Assembly: GCA_020431825.1 (NCBI GenBank)
Contig: JAGQHN010000013.1
Span: 1-48,347, forward strand
DNA length: 48,347 bases
Direction: 5' to 3'
Source of the DNA: Trueperaceae bacterium
Lineage (GTDB): Bacteria; Deinococcota; Deinococci; Deinococcales; Trueperaceae
Of this stretch, positions 34,101 through 42,316 are shown piece by piece; position 1 is the stretch's first letter, and each line of letters begins with the position of its first letter. Under the pieces are notes generated by a model. The model saw nothing but the letters and a program-made list of their open reading frames with translations, made no database searches and was not told where the DNA came from. Made by a program: the position numbers and the translations under genes.

Positions 34101-34427
34101 CTATTTTGAGGTGCCAACCTGAATTTCAAAATTACCCAGAGCCATTTGGATTTCAAAATTACCAAGAGCAGCTGTGCCCAGCATGACTGTGCCAATCGAG
34201 GTGCTGGTTGCTTTTGCTGTATAGGTCAGGGTTTCAGTACCGTTTGAAAATTGCACACTGATCGTAGTGTCAATTTCACCACTGGCATCGGCTGATGCTA
34301 GCAGGTCATCAAAAATGTCGGTGGTGACGCTGGGGCTCGAGCCACAGGAGCTGAGCAACAGGCTAATGAGGGTGACAAAAATAAAGGGGATGGGGCTTAT
34401 CAATAGGCAAATCAAGGGTGGTGTCAT
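34101..34427 (-). CDS. Small lipoprotein with duplicated C-terminal repeat
   Basis: A 108-residue lipoprotein, signal ending in LLSSC (about Cys28). The rest is a short Ser/Thr-rich domain. The C-terminus has two adjacent LGNFEIQ units, encoded by a 27-bp tandem DNA duplication (34123-34136 and 34150-34163). The start is unsure: the ATG at 34427 has no Shine-Dalgarno and adds a long n-region. Function is unknown; no family recognised. Confidence 0.55.
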   Translation of the reverse strand: MTPPLICLLISPIPFIFVTLISLLLSSCGSSPSVTTDIFDDLLASADASGEIDTTISVQFSNGTETLTYTAKATSTSIGTVMLGTAALGNFEIQMALGNFEIQVGTSK

Positions 34428-34570
34428 TTTCAGAAACTTTTGGATTACCCAATAAGAACAGTTTTTAAGCCATGTTGAAAGCGTATTATAAAGAATAATT
34501 ACTTAAAGATAAGTGCAAAAACGGGAATGGCGCGAGGCCATTCCCTAAGATTAAATAATGTGAGTTTGGT

Positions 34571-36178
34571 TTAGGGGCAGGTCGCGGCGTCGTACCAGAC
34601 CATGTGGCTCAATTTGGGGCTGAGCAGAGATGAGGTTTTGAGGCAATCACGTAATTCGGCAGGTTGCAGGTTCTGACTGCTGTGATTGAGATAGAGGGCC
34701 GCCATAGCAGTCGCGACGGGGGCAGCAAAGGATGAGCCAGTAATGCCCAGGTTTTCAGGCTTGCTGCTTGCCTTAGGGTCACAGCGAAAACCAGTTGCAG
34801 TAGCTACGCAAAGGTTAGTGCCAGGAGAAAAAAGTTCAGCGTTTCGTGTGTTAAAGCCTGCAATTTGCCAGCTCCCATTCACAAAGCCCGTGGCTGCCAC
34901 AGCCACAATATTGTCAAGGCTACCTGGGTTTTGGGTACCTGATGAATAGGCTGCCGGATAGTGGGCAGGGGCAAAAGGGCCATTGCCACTAGACGTAATA
35001 ACGGTTATACCGGGTTCAACCAGCTCGAGGACACGCTCGAGTACTCTGTTAGACAGGGGGCCACCCAGGCTCATATTGATCACGTCTTTACCGCTGTTGT
35101 TTTGCGCTTCCACACTTATATCCAGCAGTGCTTTGATAGTTTCTGAACTGGGGCAGTTGCCACTGGCATCGCAAACGACCCGGTCTTCTATCTGAACATC
35201 TGGTGCCAGAACCCGAATGATTTCTGCCACATGGGTATCATGTCCTTCAAACAAAATGCCACCTGAAGCGTCGTAGCAGACAAAGACATCATTGGCGTCC
35301 ACACCACTTCCTACAATAAAGACATTGACGCCTGCGCCAGTCACGCCAGAACTATGGGCAGCACTGGCATTGCTACTAAGCAGCAGGTTATTCGGGGCGA
35401 GCATAGTAAAGCCACTGCCACCTGCGCGGTCAAGCCACTGGCTTATCTGGTCGCAGCTAGGGTCAAGCGAACCTGAGCCCCGTGGGTCAAGGCCATTAAC
35501 CACGTTTTTATCTAGCCACAAATTGGCATAGTCAAGAGAATTGCTTAACTGGTTCATCGCCTGAGCAGTGCCAAGATTGACTGAGCTAGCGGTCATGTAG
35601 CAAAGTCCTCCAGCTGAAGCGCCATCAACTTTGCTATAGCCTCTTGAAGTAACGGCATTTTCAAAAGCAGTGCAGTTAGAAGTTTGCGCCAGAAGAGTTA
35701 TTTCGCCGGGCTCTACTGCGCCAAAAGGTCGGTAATTGCGGCGCAGGGTGGTGCTGCCAGCGTTTATCGTTAGCTTGACGGTGCCACGGTTGCTGTACTG
35801 ATTAATCTGACTGTTTGTTAAGTTAGCCGTGTACTGCCCCAGGTTAACGGTATAGGGACTGGTGAAATTACTGAGATCAGGAAGTTTGGGCATTTCCGGT
35901 AAGATGAAAACCACACGACCTGCTCTTTGAAAGACAGGGGTAAGGGTTTGAACAGGACCTGCGTCTATCTGATACCTAAGGCTTACGGCAGGGCTTGCGG
36001 GGATGGCACTGCTGCTTACCTGTACCTGTTCTCCCCAGGCGACATTGGTGATGACGGTGGACTCGAGCGCGATAACTTCTTCTGGGCTGGCGCTGCTACA
36101 GGCAGCGAGAAATACAGCCAGGAGGATAAACAAAAGGTAGCTAAATAGTTTCTTGACGGTGCTGATTTGCTTAAGCAT
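34571..36178 (-). CDS. Subtilase-like lipoprotein lacking the catalytic Asp (probable pseudoprotease)
   Basis: A 535-residue S8-family lipoprotein, lipobox FLAAC (Cys27). The catalytic domain runs from about 275 to 520. His313 (GHDTHV), Asn399 (SSGNG) and Ser483 (GSSFAAP) align to the family, but the position of the catalytic Asp is Gly290 (IVGSG where VIDTG is expected), and the loop reads HDTH where HGTH is usual. A normal triad is therefore absent. It may be inactive, or use another residue. The reading frame is open and shows no frameshift. Its leader carries the 11-bp direct repeats and the gene lies downstream of the SARP-like regulator. Confidence 0.82.
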   Translation of the reverse strand: MLKQISTVKKLFSYLLFILLAVFLAACSSASPEEVIALESTVITNVAWGEQVQVSSSAIPASPAVSLRYQIDAGPVQTLTPVFQRAGRVVFILPEMPKLPDLSNFTSPYTVNLGQYTANLTNSQINQYSNRGTVKLTINAGSTTLRRNYRPFGAVEPGEITLLAQTSNCTAFENAVTSRGYSKVDGASAGGLCYMTASSVNLGTAQAMNQLSNSLDYANLWLDKNVVNGLDPRGSGSLDPSCDQISQWLDRAGGSGFTMLAPNNLLLSSNASAAHSSGVTGAGVNVFIVGSGVDANDVFVCYDASGGILFEGHDTHVAEIIRVLAPDVQIEDRVVCDASGNCPSSETIKALLDISVEAQNNSGKDVINMSLGGPLSNRVLERVLELVEPGITVITSSGNGPFAPAHYPAAYSSGTQNPGSLDNIVAVAATGFVNGSWQIAGFNTRNAELFSPGTNLCVATATGFRCDPKASSKPENLGITGSSFAAPVATAMAALYLNHSSQNLQPAELRDCLKTSSLLSPKLSHMVWYDAATCP

Positions 36179-36282
36179 ATCGTATCCTTTCCCTAATTAT
36201 TTAGTATGGCAAAAGGGCGTTCCAATTGCGTTCCAGAAGAAAAATAGTCACCAAGTTTAAAAATTCCTTTTTCCATAGATTA

Positions 36283-36312
36283 AGCTTAAAAGAGAGGTCT
36301 TAACAAGGTCTT
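36283..36312 (-). promoter_or_regulatory. Two 11-bp-spaced direct repeats (SARP/Pho-type box), second copy
   Basis: On the minus strand AAGACC occurs at 36312-36307 and 36301-36296, exactly 11 bp apart and within GTTAAGACC. Seven nt after the last is TAAGCT (36288-36283), a weak -10. The layout matches the site at 33882-33922. It controls the gene at 36178, leaving a leader of about 100 nt. Confidence 0.55.
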
Positions 36313-36332
36313 AACAGTCCTGTTAAGACCTT
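36305..36332. terminator. 13-bp palindrome overlapping repeat box
   Basis: AAGGTCTTAACAG (36305-36317) and its complement (36320-36332) form a strong hairpin about 40 nt after the stop of the SARP-like gene. It may terminate that gene and, as DNA, provide an inverted third binding site next to the direct repeats. It lacks a clear T-run. Confidence 0.5.
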
Positions 36333-36372
36333 ATAAAAGAGTTTTGGGTTTTAATTTACTCCTTTACTGATT

Positions 36373-38571
36373 TTAGTTCTGACTAGAAGAACTTCTAAAA
36401 TCACGGCCTGGTTCTTGAAAATCAATAAAGGCCATAAGTAAATCTTTGCTTTTTTCCAGTTCGGTCATTTGTAAAAGGCAGGATAGCGCGTCTTTGACTT
36501 TATGCAGATGGCTCCTTCTGTCTTGCTGTTCGTAGAGCTCACCTAATTGTTTTAAGAAGCGTTGTGCTTTTCGCTGGTCATTGGCGAGTAGCGCGGTTTC
36601 AAAGTTTTTTTTAAGAATAGCCTCATAATCAGCCAGATAGAAGGTGTAGCTTTCTAAGTTGCCACTTTGCTCTAAAAGCTCGAGGGCAACTTCCATGCTG
36701 TCGATGTCATTGTCAAGAAAGGCCAGATTTGCCAGCGATTCGCCTTGAATCAAGTATTCTCCAGCCCGAACTGCATGATCCACCGATTCGGAAAAATGCT
36801 TTTTGGCCCTATCTGTTTCACCCTGGTGCAGGTAGACCATGCCCAGATTTTTAAGGAGGCGCGCAGAAAGCTCGAGGGGTTCGGTGTCCTGTAACAGGTC
36901 TAGCGCCTGTAAATAATAGCTTTTGGCAGTCTCCCAGTTTTCCCGGCGTTCCCAAAAGAGACCAAAATTATTAAGCAGGCGAGCTTCCATAAGGGAATCG
37001 CCGCCGAGCGTATGAAGCATTTCCAGGGCTTTACGGTAAGCCTGCTCTGCCTCACCAATAAGTTTGGGTAAGTCGGTTTTGCTTACTTCGGTACTAACCG
37101 TCATTTGGTCCAGTGCCAGTGCAAGGTTGCTCATGCTGCCGACGGCGCGGTGTTTTTCTCCGGCGGTAAAAAATAGGCTCGAGGCTTTGCGAAAGTGAGA
37201 GCTGGCCTGTTCTAATTCTTCATTGGACAGGGCCAGATAGCCCAGCGTATTGTTAGCGCTGGCTTTGGCCCAGAGCCAGTCAAGACCACTTTTCAGGGCT
37301 TCAGTGGCTGCCGTCTTGGCTTCTTCACTTTTACCTGTGCGCCAGTAGAGCACCGATAGCAGGGCTGTGACACCGGGCGTGTGCTTGCTTTGTTCCAGCA
37401 TGTCCAGCAATTTGAGGGCTTCTTTAAAAAGCCCTTGGCGCTCGAGGGCGTAAGCCTCTAAAAAATAAAGTTCCGTTTCGGGTTCGGCCTCGAGGATGCT
37501 TTCAACCTGACGAACTTCTGCCAGAATCTCGGCGGCCCTGGAAAAGTCAAGGCTGGCAATCTGTTTTTTGGCTTCAGCCTCATAGGCTTTTCTGGCCCGT
37601 GCCAGATCACCCATACCACCAAAGCCCTGAGTTCGCTCAAAAATCCGGCTGTAGAGGCTATAAGCAGATGCTGCGGGAGTAGACCTGGTCAAAGCTAATA
37701 ACAAGGGCATGCGCTCGGTTGGACGCTCACTCAGCCAGTCCCTGGCCAAATCCCCTGCCAGAATCTGAGTATCTGGGTCAATCAGACCATTTAAAATCAG
37801 TTCTTCTCGAGCTTCATCAAGTTCGGAGAGGGAGAGTTTGAGCGCATTTTTAACAATGGTTAAGTTGGACTCATCCTGTAAAGCTAAAGCTAGAAATACC
37901 TTTAAGGCAAGCTCAGAAAGCTCTTCGAGGTTGGCCTTGACAACCCGGTCTAGATGATTTTCAAGCTCGCTGCCTGTTGCCTTAAGAAGCTTGTTTAACC
38001 TGTTGAGCAGGCTGGGTTCAGGTTCGGGGGCATGTGCCAGATGATAAGCCTGTTCGGCAAGTCGTCTTGCTTCGAGTGGCGTAGCATCTTGTTGCTGCTC
38101 GGCAAGCTCGAGCAAGGCAAGCTGCGCTTTTGCTGCAAAATAGTCCTGTTTACTTAGAACCCAGTCATGAATTTCTGGACTAACTTCCAGTTTGCTTAGC
38201 TGCTGGGCCAGATCGTGCAAGAAAGCACCGCGGTAGAGCGCTACGGCTCCGGCAAAATCCTTCCGTTCAAGACAAGCTAGAAACTCGAGGGCGTCACAAT
38301 CAACTATGCTGGGCAAAGGATCAAGCCCAGATTGATCTGGAAAAACCTCGGCGCCTTCTTTTTTAAACTGGGCTAGCACTACAGAAAGTTTGGCAAGTTT
38401 TTTCTGCAGGCTCTTTTTGGGGTCGCTTTCGTCATCTTGCCAGAACAGATTCGCCAAATGGCGACGTGTCTGTGGTCCCTCGAGGCATAGATAACTAAGC
38501 AGCAGGAGAGGTTTGGGTCTTGAAAAACTGCTGTTTTCAAGAGAAACCTTGCCCAGGACAGATAAGCGCAT
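36373..38571 (-). CDS. SARP/AfsR-like transcriptional regulator with TPR array
   Basis: A 732-residue protein. The N-terminal 1-95 (MRLSVLGKVSLEN... RRHLANLFW ... KKSLQKKLAKLSVVL) resembles the winged-helix DNA-binding domain of SARP-type activators, followed by a bacterial transcriptional activation domain (about 105-215). From about 300 to 700 it is made of TPR helix pairs such as ALALDQMT and NNFGLFWERRENWETAKSYYLQAL. There is no NB-ARC ATPase domain, unlike AfsR. It is cytoplasmic, has a weak ribosome-binding site and lies next to two promoters with 11-bp direct repeats, a spacing recognised by SARPs. It is a candidate controller of the neighbouring surface-protein genes. Confidence 0.75.
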   Translation of the reverse strand: MRLSVLGKVSLENSSFSRPKPLLLLSYLCLEGPQTRRHLANLFWQDDESDPKKSLQKKLAKLSVVLAQFKKEGAEVFPDQSGLDPLPSIVDCDALEFLACLERKDFAGAVALYRGAFLHDLAQQLSKLEVSPEIHDWVLSKQDYFAAKAQLALLELAEQQQDATPLEARRLAEQAYHLAHAPEPEPSLLNRLNKLLKATGSELENHLDRVVKANLEELSELALKVFLALALQDESNLTIVKNALKLSLSELDEAREELILNGLIDPDTQILAGDLARDWLSERPTERMPLLLALTRSTPAASAYSLYSRIFERTQGFGGMGDLARARKAYEAEAKKQIASLDFSRAAEILAEVRQVESILEAEPETELYFLEAYALERQGLFKEALKLLDMLEQSKHTPGVTALLSVLYWRTGKSEEAKTAATEALKSGLDWLWAKASANNTLGYLALSNEELEQASSHFRKASSLFFTAGEKHRAVGSMSNLALALDQMTVSTEVSKTDLPKLIGEAEQAYRKALEMLHTLGGDSLMEARLLNNFGLFWERRENWETAKSYYLQALDLLQDTEPLELSARLLKNLGMVYLHQGETDRAKKHFSESVDHAVRAGEYLIQGESLANLAFLDNDIDSMEVALELLEQSGNLESYTFYLADYEAILKKNFETALLANDQRKAQRFLKQLGELYEQQDRRSHLHKVKDALSCLLQMTELEKSKDLLMAFIDFQEPGRDFRSSSSQN

Positions 38572-38809
38572 CGCTCTAGTTTAGCTTAATTTGGGGCCAG
38601 ACCCTGGGTCAGATGCATCTAAATTGCCCGGAACTGTGTATAGCAAAGTAAAGACCGGGTACGAAATTGTCACTGCCTGTTGTCTATAATTCTTTGTAAG
38701 CTGCTGAGTATTGCCTATTGCTACTTACAAGGATAGGTGTTGTAGATAGGAAATAGGGAGTTTAGATTTCACCTTTGACTTTATGGATGCTCGACTTTGG
38801 AAGGAACCG
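38572..38809. promoter_or_regulatory. Divergent promoter region between SARP-like gene and lipoprotein gene
   Basis: It contains a perfect -10 TATAAT (38685-38690) on the plus strand and one GTAAAGACC (38648-38656), identical to the repeat unit at 33917-33925. Only a single copy is present and the spacing to the -10 (28 nt) does not match the other two sites. No clear -35 is seen. Confidence 0.4.
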
Positions 38810-40375
38810 ATGAACATGAGACAAAAACAAGTTTGGAGAAAGAAACGAAATTTGCTTCTTTATTCCCTTTGTGTGGGAACATTACTTTTTGGTTGTGGTC
38901 CTGGAAACTCTGTTCCAACCAATGTTACTCAGGCCAGCGATATTATTACGCTGTTTAGTAGCAGTAGCAACTCGGTGCCACTTGGCGGAAACGTGACTTT
39001 AAACTGGGTAGCAAGACCTGTACAAGCAACCGCGTCTTTGACCTGTCGCCTTATCATAAAAACCAGCACAGCCAACTCTGAAGATGTGGTGGCCTGTGAA
39101 GCCAGTCTGGAGGTTTCTCCTATTGTTGATAGCCAGTATCAGCTTGTTGCTGTGCAGGGCACCGAGCAGTATCTGAGCGACATTCTTAGTATCACGGTGG
39201 AAAGCTCGGGGCAAAATCAGGCGCCTTATGTTTCTGGAGAAGAGTATGAACTGGCAAGAGGTACCAGGCTAAGTGTTTCGGCTGCTGATGGCGTCTTAAG
39301 CAATGATGTTGATGTCAATGGCGATAGTTTAAGTGCCAAGCTGGTTGAGGATGTGCTTTACGGTGAGCTTACTCTGTCGGCTGACGGTAGCTTTAGCTAT
39401 CAGCACGATAATAGCAGCCATTTGCTTGACTTTTTTACCTATGTCGCAACCGATGGTAAAGAAGACTCGAGCACCGTAACCGTTATTCTGACCATTACTG
39501 AACCTTTACCCAAGCTAGGGACCCAGCCAGATAGCTATGAACTCATTGTGGGTACAACACTGCTTATTGATAAGGCGAGTGGCGTCTTAGCCAATGATGG
39601 TTTAGACAGCGATGTTACTGCGGAGCTTAGCAAGGACACTGCAAACGGCAAACTGACTCTAAATAAAGATGGCAGCTTTAGCTACAGCCATACGGGCAGT
39701 GCTGCCACTACCGATAGTTTTAGTTATATTGCTGTCAAGGGTTCGCAGCAATCAGAGCCAACTACTGTTAATCTGACCATAAAAGCCGAGCCGCAACCTG
39801 AGCCTGAACCCGAGCCCACGCCTGAGGTTTTAACCATTCCCATTAGAACAAGTGGTGATGATACTGAAGAGTATGATCTGGTTAGCCGCTCACCTGGTGA
39901 AATGTTCCCGGATAGTCCTGATCTTGATATAGGGAGTGATGGCGCGGGTGATAAACTCGTGGGTTTACGCTTTACCGATATTGGGCTCGAGCCCGGCACC
40001 AAAATTAAAGATGCCTATATTCAGTTTCAGGCTGACGAAAGTGACAGGTCAAATGGCTCGCCAAAGGTAGCAATCTATCTTATTGATGAGGCGAACGCGG
40101 CGCCCTTTAGTACCAGTAAACGAGGGCTCAGTTCACGCAAGTGGAAATTTATGTCAACCTGGGAACCCAAGTCCTGGCCAAAATTTAGCGAGCGCGGTGA
40201 AAGGCAACAACTGGACGTTACAAAACTGGTGCAAACTGCCCTGGATCACGCCGATTGGAAAAGCGGTAATGCCATTGCCATCGTACTAGACAACTACCGC
40301 GGCGGTCTGAGAGTCGCTGAGTCATTTGATGAAAATCCGAAGGGAGCTGCCAGTCTGGTGATTACCACCAGATAA
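38810..40375 (+). CDS. Lipoprotein with cadherin/VCBS-like repeats and C-terminal beta domain
   Basis: A 521-residue lipoprotein. I start at ATG 38810, preceded by AAGGA at a good distance; an ATG 27 nt upstream lacks a ribosome-binding site. The signal ends in LLFGC (about Cys29). It has an Ig-like N-terminal domain (about 35-135), two cadherin/Big_9-type repeats (about 138-235 and 240-330, each with GVLSND or GVLAND and DGSFSY), a Pro-Glu linker (about 330-343) and a C-terminal DNRLRE/CBM96-like domain (about 345-521; W-S-GNAIAIVL and RVAESF). Such domains usually mediate surface binding. It is a paralogue of the gene at 40490. Confidence 0.85.
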   Translation: MNMRQKQVWRKKRNLLLYSLCVGTLLFGCGPGNSVPTNVTQASDIITLFSSSSNSVPLGGNVTLNWVARPVQATASLTCRLIIKTSTANSEDVVACEASLEVSPIVDSQYQLVAVQGTEQYLSDILSITVESSGQNQAPYVSGEEYELARGTRLSVSAADGVLSNDVDVNGDSLSAKLVEDVLYGELTLSADGSFSYQHDNSSHLLDFFTYVATDGKEDSSTVTVILTITEPLPKLGTQPDSYELIVGTTLLIDKASGVLANDGLDSDVTAELSKDTANGKLTLNKDGSFSYSHTGSAATTDSFSYIAVKGSQQSEPTTVNLTIKAEPQPEPEPEPTPEVLTIPIRTSGDDTEEYDLVSRSPGEMFPDSPDLDIGSDGAGDKLVGLRFTDIGLEPGTKIKDAYIQFQADESDRSNGSPKVAIYLIDEANAAPFSTSKRGLSSRKWKFMSTWEPKSWPKFSERGERQQLDVTKLVQTALDHADWKSGNAIAIVLDNYRGGLRVAESFDENPKGAASLVITTR

Positions 40376-40489
40376 GGCTCATAAAAGCTGTCTGAGTTCT
40401 CATAAACCTGGCCCAAGTGGTTTACACTAGAGTATCCCTTTGTGTATTACGTCATTGTATACTTGACCGCTTGGAAGGATGGGTTATAG

Positions 40490-41437
40490 GTGAGAGGCAA
40501 TCGTTTTGCTCGAGTCCTGAGTATAGTCTTTTTGCTGGTAGTGCTGGGTTCCTGTTCCAGACAGGTTCCTGATCCCGGCAATGTCAATGAGTTTGAAGGC
40601 ATAAGCCAATTTGAAATTAGCCCGCTAAGTATAGAGGCAGGTCAGGAAATCAGCCTTACCTGGAAGGCCACAGCTCGAGTCGTGGCAGATCAGATATTAA
40701 GTTGCCAGCTAGTCATTAAAACGGTCAGTGAAGAAAGCAGTACCGAAGTGGCCTGTGAAACGACTATGACGCTGATGCCGCTTGGTGAAACAAGCTATCA
40801 ACTGCTGGCTAAGCAGGGTGAGCAAGGCTGGCAGAGTGATGTCATTACGGTAGCCGTAAGCGTACCCAGTCAAAATGTAGCGCCTTTTGTAGAAGGGGAT
40901 GAATACAGGCTGAGTAAGGGCTCGAGCCTTGTTGTTTCTGCTGATAAGGGAATTCTGATCAATGATAGCGATGTCAATGGTGACAAGCTTAGCGCCAAAC
41001 TGATTGATGATGTGCGTTTTGGCACCCTTGAATTGGCAGCAGATGGCTCCTTTCGTTATACCAACACCGGGGGCACAAACCTTGACTTTTTTAACTATGT
41101 TGCCAGTGATGGTGAGTTAGATTCGCCTACAGTCACGGTTCTTTTACGTTTACTCGAGCCGCCACCAACTGAGCCAGATGCTTACTCAGCTACAGCAGGT
41201 CAAACTCTGACCGTTGATGTCAAACAGGGTGTTCTGGCCAATGACGGTCTAAGCGTGGATTATATTGCCCAGTTAAGAGACCTTCCCCTTAACGGCACGG
41301 TGCAACTAAACCCTGATGGCAGTTTTAGTTATACGCCGGGTACAAATTCTGAACTTGAGGATAGCTTTAGCTATGTTGCCTTCAACGGGGAATTTAGCTC
41401 TTATCCAACACGGGTGAGTATTACAATTATTCGCTAA
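40490..41437 (+). CDS. Lipoprotein with cadherin/VCBS-like repeats, short paralogue
   Basis: A 315-residue lipoprotein with GTG start and GGAAGGATGG upstream; lipobox VVLGSC (Cys22). The N-terminal Ig-like domain and two Big_9-like repeats (GILINDSDVNGD and GVLANDGL with DGSFSY) match the first 320 residues of its neighbour at 38810, but the linker and C-terminal domain are absent. It is probably derived from the same duplication. It stands 115 nt after its paralogue and ends at a strong terminator. Confidence 0.85.
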   Translation: MRGNRFARVLSIVFLLVVLGSCSRQVPDPGNVNEFEGISQFEISPLSIEAGQEISLTWKATARVVADQILSCQLVIKTVSEESSTEVACETTMTLMPLGETSYQLLAKQGEQGWQSDVITVAVSVPSQNVAPFVEGDEYRLSKGSSLVVSADKGILINDSDVNGDKLSAKLIDDVRFGTLELAADGSFRYTNTGGTNLDFFNYVASDGELDSPTVTVLLRLLEPPPTEPDAYSATAGQTLTVDVKQGVLANDGLSVDYIAQLRDLPLNGTVQLNPDGSFSYTPGTNSELEDSFSYVAFNGEFSSYPTRVSITIIR

Positions 41438-41445
41438 AATAACAG

Positions 41446-41486
41446 AAAAAGGCTCCTGCGATCATTGCGTTCAGGAGCCTTTTTTT
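41446..41486. terminator. Bidirectional intrinsic terminator
   Basis: AAAAAGGCTCCTG (41446-41458) pairs with CAGGAGCC and the following T-run (41472-41486). It lies between the stops of converging genes. Confidence 0.85.
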
Positions 41487-41507
41487 AGTAACGTTTAAAG
41501 TGAGGGA

Positions 41508-42290
41508 TTACCTCGAGCTTGTTTCAACAATCTCGCCTGTGGCGATATTAACAACCGCATAAAAGAGCTGTTCTGTACCCCCAAACTCCACGCCCCAAAG
41601 GTCTTCTTTTAAAGGTTCAGCGTAGGTGTGCCAGTTGTCTACGCCGCTCAGCGCCGCATCAATACCTTCGGCACTATACGCTAACTCTATAGCCTGATTG
41701 CGCTCTAAATCTTCCTGCTCTTCGGCGCTAAAGGCATAGGGGTCATAGATCTCCGATACGTAAAATTGATCGTCATATTCATCAAAAGTCATGGCGAAAG
41801 CTTCAATATTGCGACCAAACCAGGCTTCCCAGTGCGTCTCCCATTTGTTATAGCTAATGTCATAATCCCAGGTTTCCGGGTCGCCTAAAAGTGCCAACAC
41901 TTCGGCGTCACTAAAGATGAGCTTTTCGATTTTTTCTCTGCCGACCGCATATGCCTCCGGGCTTAAGTCCTGCACTAAAAAGACGTCATAGAGCTGGTCT
42001 GTGGCAAAATCGATATGAGCATTGCCAATCCAGTCTTCACCATCATAAAAGTCAACATGCCACTGGGTTTCGCTATCAGCATAAGCGTAAGATGACCAGT
42101 TGGGATATTGCTCTAGAAAGTCAGTCAAAGCTTCATCATAAATGACTCGAATAATGGCATCCTGAGCGCCGGGCTCGAGTTCAAAAAAGTCACTGCTGCT
42201 CAAAAAGCCTTCGTTAAAAGCCCATGAAAAACTTAAACATGTGAGTAGGCCACTAAGAAACAAGCCAAAGCCAAATGATTTTGACGTCAT
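41508..42290 (-). CDS. Exported protein with PepSY-like repeats
   Basis: A 260-residue exported protein. I start at ATG 42290, which has a GGAAGG ribosome-binding site and gives a signal peptide (SFGFGLFLSGLLTCLSFSWAF). The mature part is acidic and contains three similar beta-strand modules, near TQWHVDFYDGED, THWEAWFGRNIE and DLWGVEFGGTEQ, resembling PepSY domains that bind or inhibit proteases. The function is unknown. It lies 26 nt after the DUF1501 gene and may share its operon. Confidence 0.7.
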   Translation of the reverse strand: MTSKSFGFGLFLSGLLTCLSFSWAFNEGFLSSSDFFELEPGAQDAIIRVIYDEALTDFLEQYPNWSSYAYADSETQWHVDFYDGEDWIGNAHIDFATDQLYDVFLVQDLSPEAYAVGREKIEKLIFSDAEVLALLGDPETWDYDISYNKWETHWEAWFGRNIEAFAMTFDEYDDQFYVSEIYDPYAFSAEEQEDLERNQAIELAYSAEGIDAALSGVDNWHTYAEPLKEDLWGVEFGGTEQLFYAVVNIATGEIVETSSR

Positions 42291-42316
42291 AACCTTCCTT
42301 TCACTTTCCACTGCCC

